Source: an uncultured Verrucomicrobiales bacterium (GTDB lineage Bacteria; Verrucomicrobiota; Verrucomicrobiia; Verrucomicrobiales; DEV007). Taken from it: a stretch of DNA of 37,281 nucleotides. Position numbers and translations under genes: made by a program. Location of the stretch: the NCBI GenBank assembly GCA_938082635.1, contig CALLLI010000465.1, forward strand, positions 1 to 37,281. Reading direction: 5' to 3'. Every line of letters starts with the position of its first letter. Position 1 is the stretch's first letter. The notes beneath the pieces were generated by a model, which saw only the letters and a list, made by a program, of their open reading frames with translations, was not told the origin of the DNA and searched no databases. Positions 9,085 through 16,895 of the stretch are shown piece after piece.

Positions 9085-9669
9085 ATGCCTCCCAAACCCA
9101 GAAAGAAAGTAAAGAAGCGCGTAAAGCAAACCCAATCGCCAGGCCAGCGACTGGCAATAGCTCTAGCGAAATGCAAGAAGGCGGAATTGATCGATCTGAT
9201 AGTAGATCTTGCTGAAGACGACTCCAACGTGATGCGCTGGTTGGAGTCTGAAGTTGATGTGAAGATGCCAGCGAACGATCTCGCAGAATCCACCCGACTA
9301 GCCATCTCTGACGCCACCGACTTTGACGAACGGCAGATCAACCGAAACTTCGACTACGACTATGGGGCCTACGAAGCTATAGAGCGCAACTTTAAGAAAT
9401 TGATCGATTCGGGGAATCTCAGTGTGGCCATGGACCTCTCGTTAGAACTCATGAAGGAGGGAAGTTATCAAGTGGAGATGAGCGATGAAGGTCTGATGTC
9501 GTATGATATCGAGAAGTGCTTGAACGTTGTCATCAAAGCTCTGATGAAGAAAGGCAGCCATCCACCGAGTAAGGTGATTGAATGGTGCGAAAGGATGGTT
9601 GAGAAGGACCGCATCGGTTGCCACTGTGACGGTGAATTGACACGGCTACGGAAGCGATCCGAATCATGA
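9085..9669 (+). CDS. Uncharacterised helical-repeat protein (second gene of the pair), possibly shortened
   Basis: This 194-residue protein begins with a lysine-rich tail (PPKPRKKVKKRVKQ) and continues with helical segments such as AELIDLIVDLAEDDSNVMRW and YGAYEAIERNFKKLIDSG. The pattern resembles the C-terminal alpha-helical region of SWIM-zinc-finger-associated proteins, in which such helices follow a CxCx(n)CxH motif. No SWIM motif is present; only GCHCD near the C-terminus contains clustered cysteines. Relative to those longer relatives it looks truncated or minimal. It lies directly behind the previous gene on the same strand, so the two are probably co-expressed. The function is unknown. 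Confidence 0.65.
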   Translation: MPPKPRKKVKKRVKQTQSPGQRLAIALAKCKKAELIDLIVDLAEDDSNVMRWLESEVDVKMPANDLAESTRLAISDATDFDERQINRNFDYDYGAYEAIERNFKKLIDSGNLSVAMDLSLELMKEGSYQVEMSDEGLMSYDIEKCLNVVIKALMKKGSHPPSKVIEWCERMVEKDRIGCHCDGELTRLRKRSES

Positions 9670-9754
9670 GCCATCAGGGATTCTACGCTACTGAGACGTA
9701 GACCACCACTGACTTCTATCATTTGCCTAGTACGTGTTTTCAAGTAACATCCTT

Positions 9755-10924
9755 CTACTGTGCTAGCATGTCATCGTGCTTCATGCTGCTAGGCGGCAGA
9801 TCGCAAGTTCTCACATTTCTCAACGCGGCAGTGGCTCCGGCGAAGCGGTCGACGTCGTTGTCTTCCCACTCGATGTTCAATGCGCCGTCGTAGCCGATGC
9901 GATTCAACTCGACGATGATTTCCTCCGTCTTCACCGCGTCTCGGGCACTTGCTGCCGTGGTGAAGTTCCAGCCGTTCGTCGGGTGCCCCATGGGGCGATG
10001 ACCGCCGAGCCGACCGGCCCGCGTGTAGCCGTCGGCGACCCAGACGCCTTTCAGATGCACCGAATGAATGCGCTCGGCAAACTCACGAATGAAGTCAATG
10101 CCAGAGACGCCTTGCCACTCAAGGTGCGAGCAATCGAGATTGAAGCCGATCACATCCGCGAAACCGGCAGCGTCGAGAAACGCGAGATAGTCGTTGGCCG
10201 ATTCGAGGTCGCCCATCGCGCGCTCACCAGGATGGCATTCGAGATCAAAGGTGACGCCAGCACTCTGACAGGCTTCGAAGAATCTCCCAAACCGCTCACC
10301 AAGAAGTTCCAGACTCACGCGGTGAACATTTGGAATCGGGTGGCCGCCGATTTCTGAGGGCAGGGGAGGGAAGGCAAACCAATGGCTCCAGCAACGCGCT
10401 GGCGAGCCAACAAACCCGGTCAGAGGGACTTTCCGTGACTGCTTCTCGCCTAGCGCTTTGGCCAGTCGGACGGCGGCTAACATCTGCCTCTCTGCTTCGG
10501 CATGCAACAAGCGGCCGACTTCTTCAGGAACGAAGAAGGGATCGGTGCGCGGCGGTTCGTTTCCTACAGCGCGCCAGGCACTGTAAGCTTCGGACGCGGC
10601 TCCGCCGATGAATGGCAGGGTCTTGGCGCTGGGTTCGTCGCCCAGCGCTTGCCCTTGCAAATGCACCGAGAGCGCGAAGATCTCCAGCCCGGCCACTTTC
10701 AGATCAGCGAGCCATTCTTCAGCGAACGCTTCTGCGCTAGCATCATCGCCACAACGATCCAAGTCGACCAGCCAGCTGCCTTCTTCGTAGCCATCGAATC
10801 CGGCTTCCTTGAGAAACGCAATCCACTCATGGCGTGACAGGTCCCCGTACTGCCCGCGCACGAGGCCGATCTGGTGGTATGATGCCTTCCCTGCTCGGTG
10901 ATTCGTCGTCTGTCGATGTCCCAT
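9755..10924 (-). CDS. Sugar phosphate isomerase/epimerase (xylose-isomerase-like TIM barrel)
   Basis: This 389-residue protein begins at the ATG at 10924 (MGHRQTTNHRAGKASYHQIG). Beta/alpha-barrel features are IGLVRGQYGDLSRHEWIAFL near the N-terminus, FDLECHPGE, GFNLDCSHLEWQG, SVHLKGV and ALNIEWEDND. The acidic and His residues in these phrases match the usual E/D/H/E metal site of the AP-endonuclease-2-like barrel. There is no signal peptide, so it is cytoplasmic. Family members isomerise or epimerise keto sugars (IolE, hydroxypyruvate isomerase and related enzymes); the substrate cannot be read from the sequence. It is divergent from the dehydrogenase/aldolase pair by 100 bases, suggesting one sugar-acid pathway. 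Confidence 0.85.
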   Translation of the reverse strand: MGHRQTTNHRAGKASYHQIGLVRGQYGDLSRHEWIAFLKEAGFDGYEEGSWLVDLDRCGDDASAEAFAEEWLADLKVAGLEIFALSVHLQGQALGDEPSAKTLPFIGGAASEAYSAWRAVGNEPPRTDPFFVPEEVGRLLHAEAERQMLAAVRLAKALGEKQSRKVPLTGFVGSPARCWSHWFAFPPLPSEIGGHPIPNVHRVSLELLGERFGRFFEACQSAGVTFDLECHPGERAMGDLESANDYLAFLDAAGFADVIGFNLDCSHLEWQGVSGIDFIREFAERIHSVHLKGVWVADGYTRAGRLGGHRPMGHPTNGWNFTTAASARDAVKTEEIIVELNRIGYDGALNIEWEDNDVDRFAGATAALRNVRTCDLPPSSMKHDDMLAQ

Positions 10925-11024
10925 GGCGTGATTATCGATTGGCCAGCGGGATTGTGGAAGTCGAAAGGATGGGAGCGAAGCATTGTCTTGCTCGGGAACG
11001 GGGCGATCTCTAGGCTCGCGCGAA

Positions 11025-12029
11025 ATGTCCTGGAAAGTAATCATCACCGCGCATGCGCCAAGTGTCGAAGCGGTTGGTGGCGAGGCACTTCGGCGCCTGC
11101 AAGAAGAAGGATGCCAAGTCATTCATCCGCCGAAATATGGGCCACTGACTGAGGCCGAATTGCTGCCACAACTGATTGGGATCGATGCGGTGATCGCGGG
11201 AATGGACCCTTTCAATGCGACGGTGCTAGCTTCCAAGGAGGCGGCGACGTTGAAGATCATCTCACGTTGGGGAGTCGGCATCGATGCGGTGGACCTTGCG
11301 GCGGCCGCTGAGCGTGGGATCGTCGTCGCGAACACGCCGGGACTCTTAAACGGAGCCGTCGCTGACTACGCGATGGCCCTTCTGTTAGCCATTGCGCGGC
11401 AGATTCCAGAGGGCAGCGTTTCCCTGCGGGAGAAACGTTGGGACGCCGCGTGGGGACCGGACATGCTCGGCAAGACGCTTGGCTTGGTTGGTTGTGGTGG
11501 CATTGGGCAGGCCGTGGCCAAACGAGCGCGTGGCTTTGAAATGCGCTTGTTAGGCAGTGATCCCGCACCCTCAGAAGAGGCTGTGCAATTAGGCATCGAG
11601 TTTGTCCCTCTCGAACAATTGCTAGCCGAAAGTGACTTCGTTTCGCTGCATTCCGCTCTCACGCCGGAGACGCGTGGGCTGATCGGCGAGCCCGAGTTGC
11701 GCGCCATGAAGCCTGGCGCGTATCTGATCAATACCGCTCGCGGCGGGGTCATCGATGAAGAGGCGCTTGCTAAAGCGTTGCGGGAACAATGGATCGCCGG
11801 GGCGGCTCTTGATGTCTTCGCGGTCGAGCCTCTGCCTACGGATCATCCCTTTCATGAGGTCCCCAATCTCTTGCTCACGCCGCATCTGGCTTCGTTAGGC
11901 TATGACAGCGGTGCCCGCGTGAGCAATGCGGCGACCGATGCCATTCTCGATGTCCGTGCGGGACGTCGACCGCGCTGGGTCGTGAACCCTGACGTTTTCC
12001 AATCTCCCAACCTGCGCATGCCCTCATGA
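11025..12029 (+). CDS. D-isomer-specific 2-hydroxyacid dehydrogenase (SerA-like)
   Basis: This 334-residue protein uses the ATG at 11025 (MSWKVIITAHAPSVEAVGG). It has the two-part formate/glycerate dehydrogenase fold: a catalytic domain at both ends and a central NAD-binding domain with GLVGCGGIGQAVAKRARGF followed by a dinucleotide-sensing Asp (GSDP). The active-site triad is visible as Arg in NTARGGVID, Glu in DVFAVEP and His in LLLTPHLAS. The enzyme would interconvert a 2-keto acid and a D-2-hydroxy acid with NAD(P)H. The stop overlaps the next start as ATGA, so translation of the aldolase is probably coupled. This context favours a glycerate or tartronate-type sugar-acid pathway over serine synthesis, and there is no ACT domain. 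Confidence 0.88.
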   Translation: MSWKVIITAHAPSVEAVGGEALRRLQEEGCQVIHPPKYGPLTEAELLPQLIGIDAVIAGMDPFNATVLASKEAATLKIISRWGVGIDAVDLAAAAERGIVVANTPGLLNGAVADYAMALLLAIARQIPEGSVSLREKRWDAAWGPDMLGKTLGLVGCGGIGQAVAKRARGFEMRLLGSDPAPSEEAVQLGIEFVPLEQLLAESDFVSLHSALTPETRGLIGEPELRAMKPGAYLINTARGGVIDEEALAKALREQWIAGAALDVFAVEPLPTDHPFHEVPNLLLTPHLASLGYDSGARVSNAATDAILDVRAGRRPRWVVNPDVFQSPNLRMPS

Positions 12030-12820
12030 AAACCAACAGCGTTCGCGCCAAACTCAGGGCAGGGGAATCCAGCGTCGGCACATGGCTGGCCCTTCCCGAT
12101 CCCATCTTCGCCAAGCTCATGAGTTCTACTGGCTTCGAGTGGCTTACAGTCGAGCTCGAGCATTCTCATGCGACCATCGAGACGGCGGCCCTTTGTTTCC
12201 CGATCATTGCCGCGTCTGGTTGTGTGCCACTTGCTAGGGTGCCCTACAATAGTGTTGAAAATATCAAACGGGTGCTCGACACGGGAGCTTGGGGAATCGT
12301 CGTGCCCATGGTGAACAGTCGCGCCGAAGCCGAGGCGGTGGTCAAAGCCGCGCGGTATCGACCGTTGGGCGAGCGAAGCGTTGGCGGGCAATTGCACGCC
12401 GCCAATTTCGCGACTGATGCTGGGACCTATTATGCCAAGGCCAATGACGAGATTCTCATTGTGCTCATGGCCGAGCACGTGGATGCCATCGAGAATATCG
12501 ATGACATCTTGAGTGTCCCTGGCATTGATGCCGTCTTCATCGGGCCGAACGATCTTCATGCCTCCATGGACCTCGCCCCCGCCTTTGATAGTGAGGACCC
12601 GACCTTCAACGCCGCGCTCAAGAAAGTCTATGCGAGTGCCGTGGCCCACGGCGTCGCCCCTGGGATCCACGTTGCCAATGCCGCCCAGGCGAAGCGTCGC
12701 CTCGACGAAGGCTGGAAGATGATCGCGGTGGCGAGTGAGGTGGGATTCATGCTAGACAAGGCAGGGGAGATCACCAAGTCACTCGGCCTCGGCGGAAACG
12801 GTACCTTGGCGAAGTATTGA
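12026..12820 (+). CDS. HpcH/HpaI family aldolase (class II, 2-keto-3-deoxy sugar acid type)
   Basis: This 264-residue protein matches the usual family length (about 250-265). Features are GTWLALPDPIFAKLMSSTGF, the catalytic E-H pair in VELEHSH (H46), Arg71 in LARVP, a metal-ligand Glu in LMAEHVDAIENID and the metal-ligand Asp in IGPNDLHASM. Relatives are 2-dehydro-3-deoxyglucarate (GarL) and 4-hydroxy-2-oxoheptanedioate (HpcH) aldolases, which cleave to pyruvate plus an aldehyde. Paired with a D-2-hydroxyacid dehydrogenase, it suggests cleavage of a keto-deoxy sugar acid followed by reduction of the aldehyde or keto product. The ATG overlaps the upstream stop by four bases. Confidence 0.88.
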   Translation: MKTNSVRAKLRAGESSVGTWLALPDPIFAKLMSSTGFEWLTVELEHSHATIETAALCFPIIAASGCVPLARVPYNSVENIKRVLDTGAWGIVVPMVNSRAEAEAVVKAARYRPLGERSVGGQLHAANFATDAGTYYAKANDEILIVLMAEHVDAIENIDDILSVPGIDAVFIGPNDLHASMDLAPAFDSEDPTFNAALKKVYASAVAHGVAPGIHVANAAQAKRRLDEGWKMIAVASEVGFMLDKAGEITKSLGLGGNGTLAKY

Positions 12821-12844
12821 TTTGTCAATAATCCAACGAAACCT

Positions 12845-14145
12845 ATGAGATTTCATCTACTCTTACCACGTCTGTTGGTCGTTCTCGCGATCAATGGAAT
12901 CTCAACTTCATCGATGTTCGCCGAGGATTGGCCGGGCTACCGTGGCCCGACTGGCATGGGGCGATCGGTTGAAACTGGGCTTCCGTTAGAATGGGGCGGT
13001 GAAGGAGACAAGAGTGTTCTTTGGAAGGTCCCGTTGCCTCCGACGATCCATCGTGGAGACGCTGATCACAATCAGTCCAGCCCAGTTGTGATCGATGGCA
13101 AGGTGTTGGTCACGACCTGCCATTGGCCCACAGGGGTGGATAAGGCTTCTCAAGCCCCCGAGCATCGGGTCGCCAGTTATGAAGCAGCCACTGGAAAAGC
13201 ACTCTGGGATACTAAGGTTCCGCCAGGGCCCTGGGTTCTAACCGATCTCCGTGGTGGCTACGCTTCACCGCTCCGGCCGCCGCAGATGGGCGTGTCTTTG
13301 CGCTCTTCGGCTCGTCGATTCTCCACGCACTCGATTTCAATAGGCAACTGCTATGGTCGCACACCATTGCCGATCACGACAAGTTCGACGTCGCTCTCTC
13401 GACGAGCCCCGTGGTCTACAATGAAACGGTGTTTCTCTTGTTAGACAAGAAATCGCCAGCCTCCACGATCATCGCGCTGGACGCGGCAACAGGCAAGGTG
13501 CGTTGGGAAAAGAAGCGACCGGAAACGGAGTTCGGTCACATGACGCCCGTGCTTGCAGAGGTTGATGGGAAAAAGCAATTGCTAGTAACAGCGACCCATA
13601 GTTTGCAGGGCATCGATCCAGAGAATGGTGAGATCCTTTGGTTCTGTAAGTGAGGCCGGTCCATTTGGCCAGTGTCTTCGCCTGTCGTTGCCGATGGTCT
13701 TGTCTACGCAATCGGTGGGCGTGGTGGGCACCCGGGAGTGGTCGTGGATCCGAGTGGTCGTGGCGATGTCACGGACACGCATCTGAAATGGAGAATCGGT
13801 CCGATGTCTGAATGACTCTCTTCGCCCATCGCCTTTGGCGATCTCGTCTTTCGGCTCAACTCTCCTGGGATCTTACGTTGTGTCAGGATCACAAGTGATA
13901 AGGAGCTATTCCGAACACGTTTTCCCGGCGTGGACCCAGCCGTAAGCCCGATCGCCACGGCAGATGGACGCATCTACTTCGCCTCGGCTGGGAAGACCAT
14001 GGTGATTCAGGCAGGTCCAGAATTGAAGATCCTAGCGGAATCCGATTTGGGCGACTCCTCAAGAGCAGCCGTAGCCGTGGCAGACGGAAAGCTCTTTCTC
14101 AAGGGGAAAGCCTTCCTGCACGCGATCGGAAACGAGAAACCCTAA
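12845..14145 (+). pseudogene. Broken PQQ-like beta-propeller protein (one frameshift, two in-frame stops)
   Basis: The N-terminus has a signal peptide (MRFHLLLPRLLVVLAINGIS) and EDWPGYRGPTGMG, the typical opening of exported PQQ-repeat (BamB-like) propellers. Blades can be followed (SSPVVIDGKVLV, LLWSHTI, TIIALDAATGKVRWEKK, GIDPENGEILWF). The frame shifts by one base between about 13260 and 13285, where TDLRGGYASP must switch to a frame reading AAADGRVFALFGSS. That second frame meets TGA at 13651 (FCK-stop-GRSIWPVSSPVV) and TGA at 13813 (GPMSE-stop-LSSPIAFGD), but homologous sequence resumes in frame after each and runs to a TAA at 14145. In intact relatives the second stop site would be Gly. 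Total length of about 433 codons is normal for the family, so this is a recently inactivated gene or contains sequence errors. Confidence 0.85.
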
Positions 14146-14155
14146 GAACCATCCC

Positions 14156-15390
14156 ATGAACCAGTTACCAAGGAGAATCCTACTATGGCTGACCGTCGTT
14201 CTGTCAGTATCCGTCGCCGAGTCTGCAGAGATCAGTGCGGGCTTCGCGCAAGTAGACATCACGCCTCCACTGGGCGGGCAGACGACAGGCTACAGCAACG
14301 CGCCAGTCACGGACGGCATTCACGATCCTGTCATTGCGCAGATCGTGATTCTGAAAACGGCCGAGCAATCGATCGCGGTGGCGGTTTGCGACTTGTGCAT
14401 CTTCAACTCTCCCTGGCTGCACCAAGAAGTGCGTTAGGGATCGACCATTTCTTGTTGGCGAATACCCACACGCACGCCGGCCCCAGCATGCGGCAGGACG
14501 ACTTTCCGTCGCCGGAGAAGCCCTGGCGTCGCACGGTCGAGGAACGCATTCTCGCCGCAGTCGCCGAGGCTCAGAAGAACTTGTTTCCGGCCCACTTCGC
14601 GGTGTCCACTGGCGAACTGCAGTTAGGTTACAACCGATTGGTTAGGCAACCGGAAGGTCATGCCGTCACGCATTTCGACAATCCAGAACGCATTCCTTAC
14701 GGCCCTGTCGACCCGACCGTTACCGTCATGCGCCTCACCGACGCTACGGATGCTGTGCGGCTGGTGTTGGTTGCCTACGCCTGTCATCCGGTGGTGCTGG
14801 GACCGCGAAACAGCAAGATCTCGGCGGGTTACCCAGGCGTCTTGCGCGCCATGATCGAGGATGGCGTTGGCAATGATGCGAAGTGCGTCTCTCTCCAGGG
14901 AGGTGCGGGCGACATCAATCCCCTAATGATTCCGAGGTCGAAAGAACCGCAAGAGGATTTCGCATTCGTGAAGACCATGGGAACGTTGTTAGGCGACAAA
15001 GTGCTCGCCATTCTGGAGCGCATGAAAGCGGTCAAAGGACGTTCCGATAGCCTTGATGTTCGGTCGAAGATCATTGAAGTCGAGCACCGCTTTATCGCGC
15101 AGAACTCGGTCACCCTGGGGGTGTCGTCGCTTCTCATCAATTGCGAGATCGGCATCGTGACGATGCCAGGAGAGCCCTTTCACTTGTTCCAAGAATACCT
15201 CCGCGACCGTGCCGCACTGCCTCACACACTCTTCCTCGGTTACTGCAGCAATGGTGGTTACCCTTGGCCCAGTTACGTGCCCGATTTGATGTCTGCGGCG
15301 CGTGGTGGCTATGGCGCCAGCGATACGACGGATGCGGCTGTTGGGACCGGAGAACGCTTGTTAAATCTTGGCGTGTCTCAGCTCTATTAA
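14156..15390 (+). pseudogene. Broken neutral/alkaline ceramidase-like exported protein (frameshift)
   Basis: The first segment (14156-14437) has a signal peptide (LLWLTVVLSVSVAESAEI) and the ceramidase-family opening AGFAQVDITPPLGGQTTGYS. At about 14425-14437 the frame is lost (LHQEVR-TAG), and the rest continues in another frame: LGIDHFLLANTHTHAGPSM, VAYACHPVVLGP, SLQGGAGDINP and MPGEPFHLFQEYLRD, ending at 15390. ANTHTHAGP and ACHPVVLG carry the His residues of the family metal site. One base (or four) appears to have been lost at the junction. Apart from that break the family is complete at about 410 codons. It follows the broken PQQ gene by ten bases, so the two were probably an operon. 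Confidence 0.85.
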
Positions 15391-15481
15391 ATGCGCGGCA
15401 TGCTCAAGGATAGACCGCAGCGCCATATCTTTGACCAATCTGAGGCCAAGTAACTCGCTCCAATCACCGCCTTCCGATGGA

Positions 15482-16885
15482 TTAAGCGAGTATCTTCTCC
15501 GCGACGTTTCCGTGGACATCGGTCAGGCGGTAGTCGCGTCCGGCATGGCGGAATGTCAGTTTCTCGTGATCGAGGCCCAGGAGATGGAGAATGGTGGCAT
15601 GGAAATCGTGCACGTGAACGGGATCTTCGGCCACGCCTATTCGATGCTCGTCTGATGCGCCATGAATGATGCCTGGCTTGATGCCAGCTCCGGCTAACCA
15701 GGAGGAGAACAACTGGTGATGATGTTCGCGGCCAGGATGATCGAGGTTTTCATGATAGGGCGTGCGCCCGAATTCCGTGGTCCACACCACAAGGGTGTCT
15801 TCAAACATGCCACGTTGTTTGAGACCTTTGATAAGCCCGGCGATGGGTTGATCGACGTTCTTGGCCAACTTGCCGTGATCCTTCATGTTGCCGTGTGAAT
15901 CCCAATTGTTAGACGAGCCCGTGTCGATCAGTTCAATGAATCGCACCCCTTGGTCAGCCAGTCGGCGACCATTGAGACATTGCCAGCCGAATCTCGTCGG
16001 GTTGTCGTGCGTGATGCCATACATGTCGAGCGTGGCGTCGCTTTCATTGGACAGATCCAAGACTTCTGGCGCCACTGCCTGCATGCCAAAGGCTGTCTCA
16101 GGCGACTTGATGCGGGCTTCAAGAGCGGTGTCAGATTCGCGCCTTATCAAGTGACGGCGGTTGGCATCCGCAATCAAGCCCAACTCTAACTGATGCAAAT
16201 GATCAGTTAGGCTACGGCGCTGGAGATTCTCGATCGGATTCTTTCCAGGGCGGATGCGTGTGCCTTGGTGACAACCCGGAAGGAAATCGCTTCCCTAAGT
16301 TTGCGCGCCGGCGTAGGGTTCGTTTGGCGCCACCACCATGAACGCAGGTAGATTCTCATTCGCGCTTCCCAAGCCGTAACTGATCCATGACCCAATGCTA
16401 GTCCGCGCGAACGTCCACGAGCCTCAATGCATGCCTAACGTGCTCTCATAGTGATTGGTATGATCAGTCACCATCGAGCGGATCACACACAGATCATCGA
16501 TCACATTGCGCATGTGGGGAAACAAATCACTGACCATGATTCCAGACTGACCACCAGGTTGAAATCCCCATTTCGGCTGACGAAGGTAGCGTTTAAAATC
16601 GCCGGATTTCCCCTCCTAATTATCCACCGTAATCGCTTTGCCATCATCGGCGAAGAGCCTTGGCTTGTGATCGAAAGACTCCACATGGGAGACACCACCC
16701 GTCATGTAAAGGAAGATGACGCGTTTCGCCTTCGCTTGGAATCGAGGCTTCCGTGGTGCGAGCGGATCCACAAATCCTTGCGAGCCTTCGGCTTGCGCGA
16801 GTTTGCTCAGAATGACATTCAGCGCTATTGCGCCAAAGCCACCACTGGAACGTTGCAGAAATTGACGACGATTGGAGGTGATCAT
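15482..16885 (-). pseudogene. Broken DUF1501 protein with Tat signal (three in-frame stops)
   Basis: A single frame runs from ATG 16885 (MITSNRRQFLQRSSGGFG, a twin-arginine signal) to the stop at 15482, 467 codons, the normal DUF1501 length. It is interrupted by TAG at 16616-16618 (ITVDN-stop-EGKSGDFKRYL), TGA at 16424-16426 (STLGMH-stop-GSWTFAR) and TAG at 16295-16297 (AGAQT-stop-GSDFLPGCHQG). As I recall the family, the third site is usually Trp, and the first is aromatic (often Trp), consistent with TGG to TAG. Sequence between stops remains well conserved (GGQSGIMVSDLFPHMR, VIRSMVTDHTNHYESTLG, FGRTPYHENLDHPGREHH). The PSD1 gene ends ten bases upstream, the usual DUF1501 partner. It is probably non-functional. 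Confidence 0.88.
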
Positions 16886-16895
16886 GTCAGTAGAT

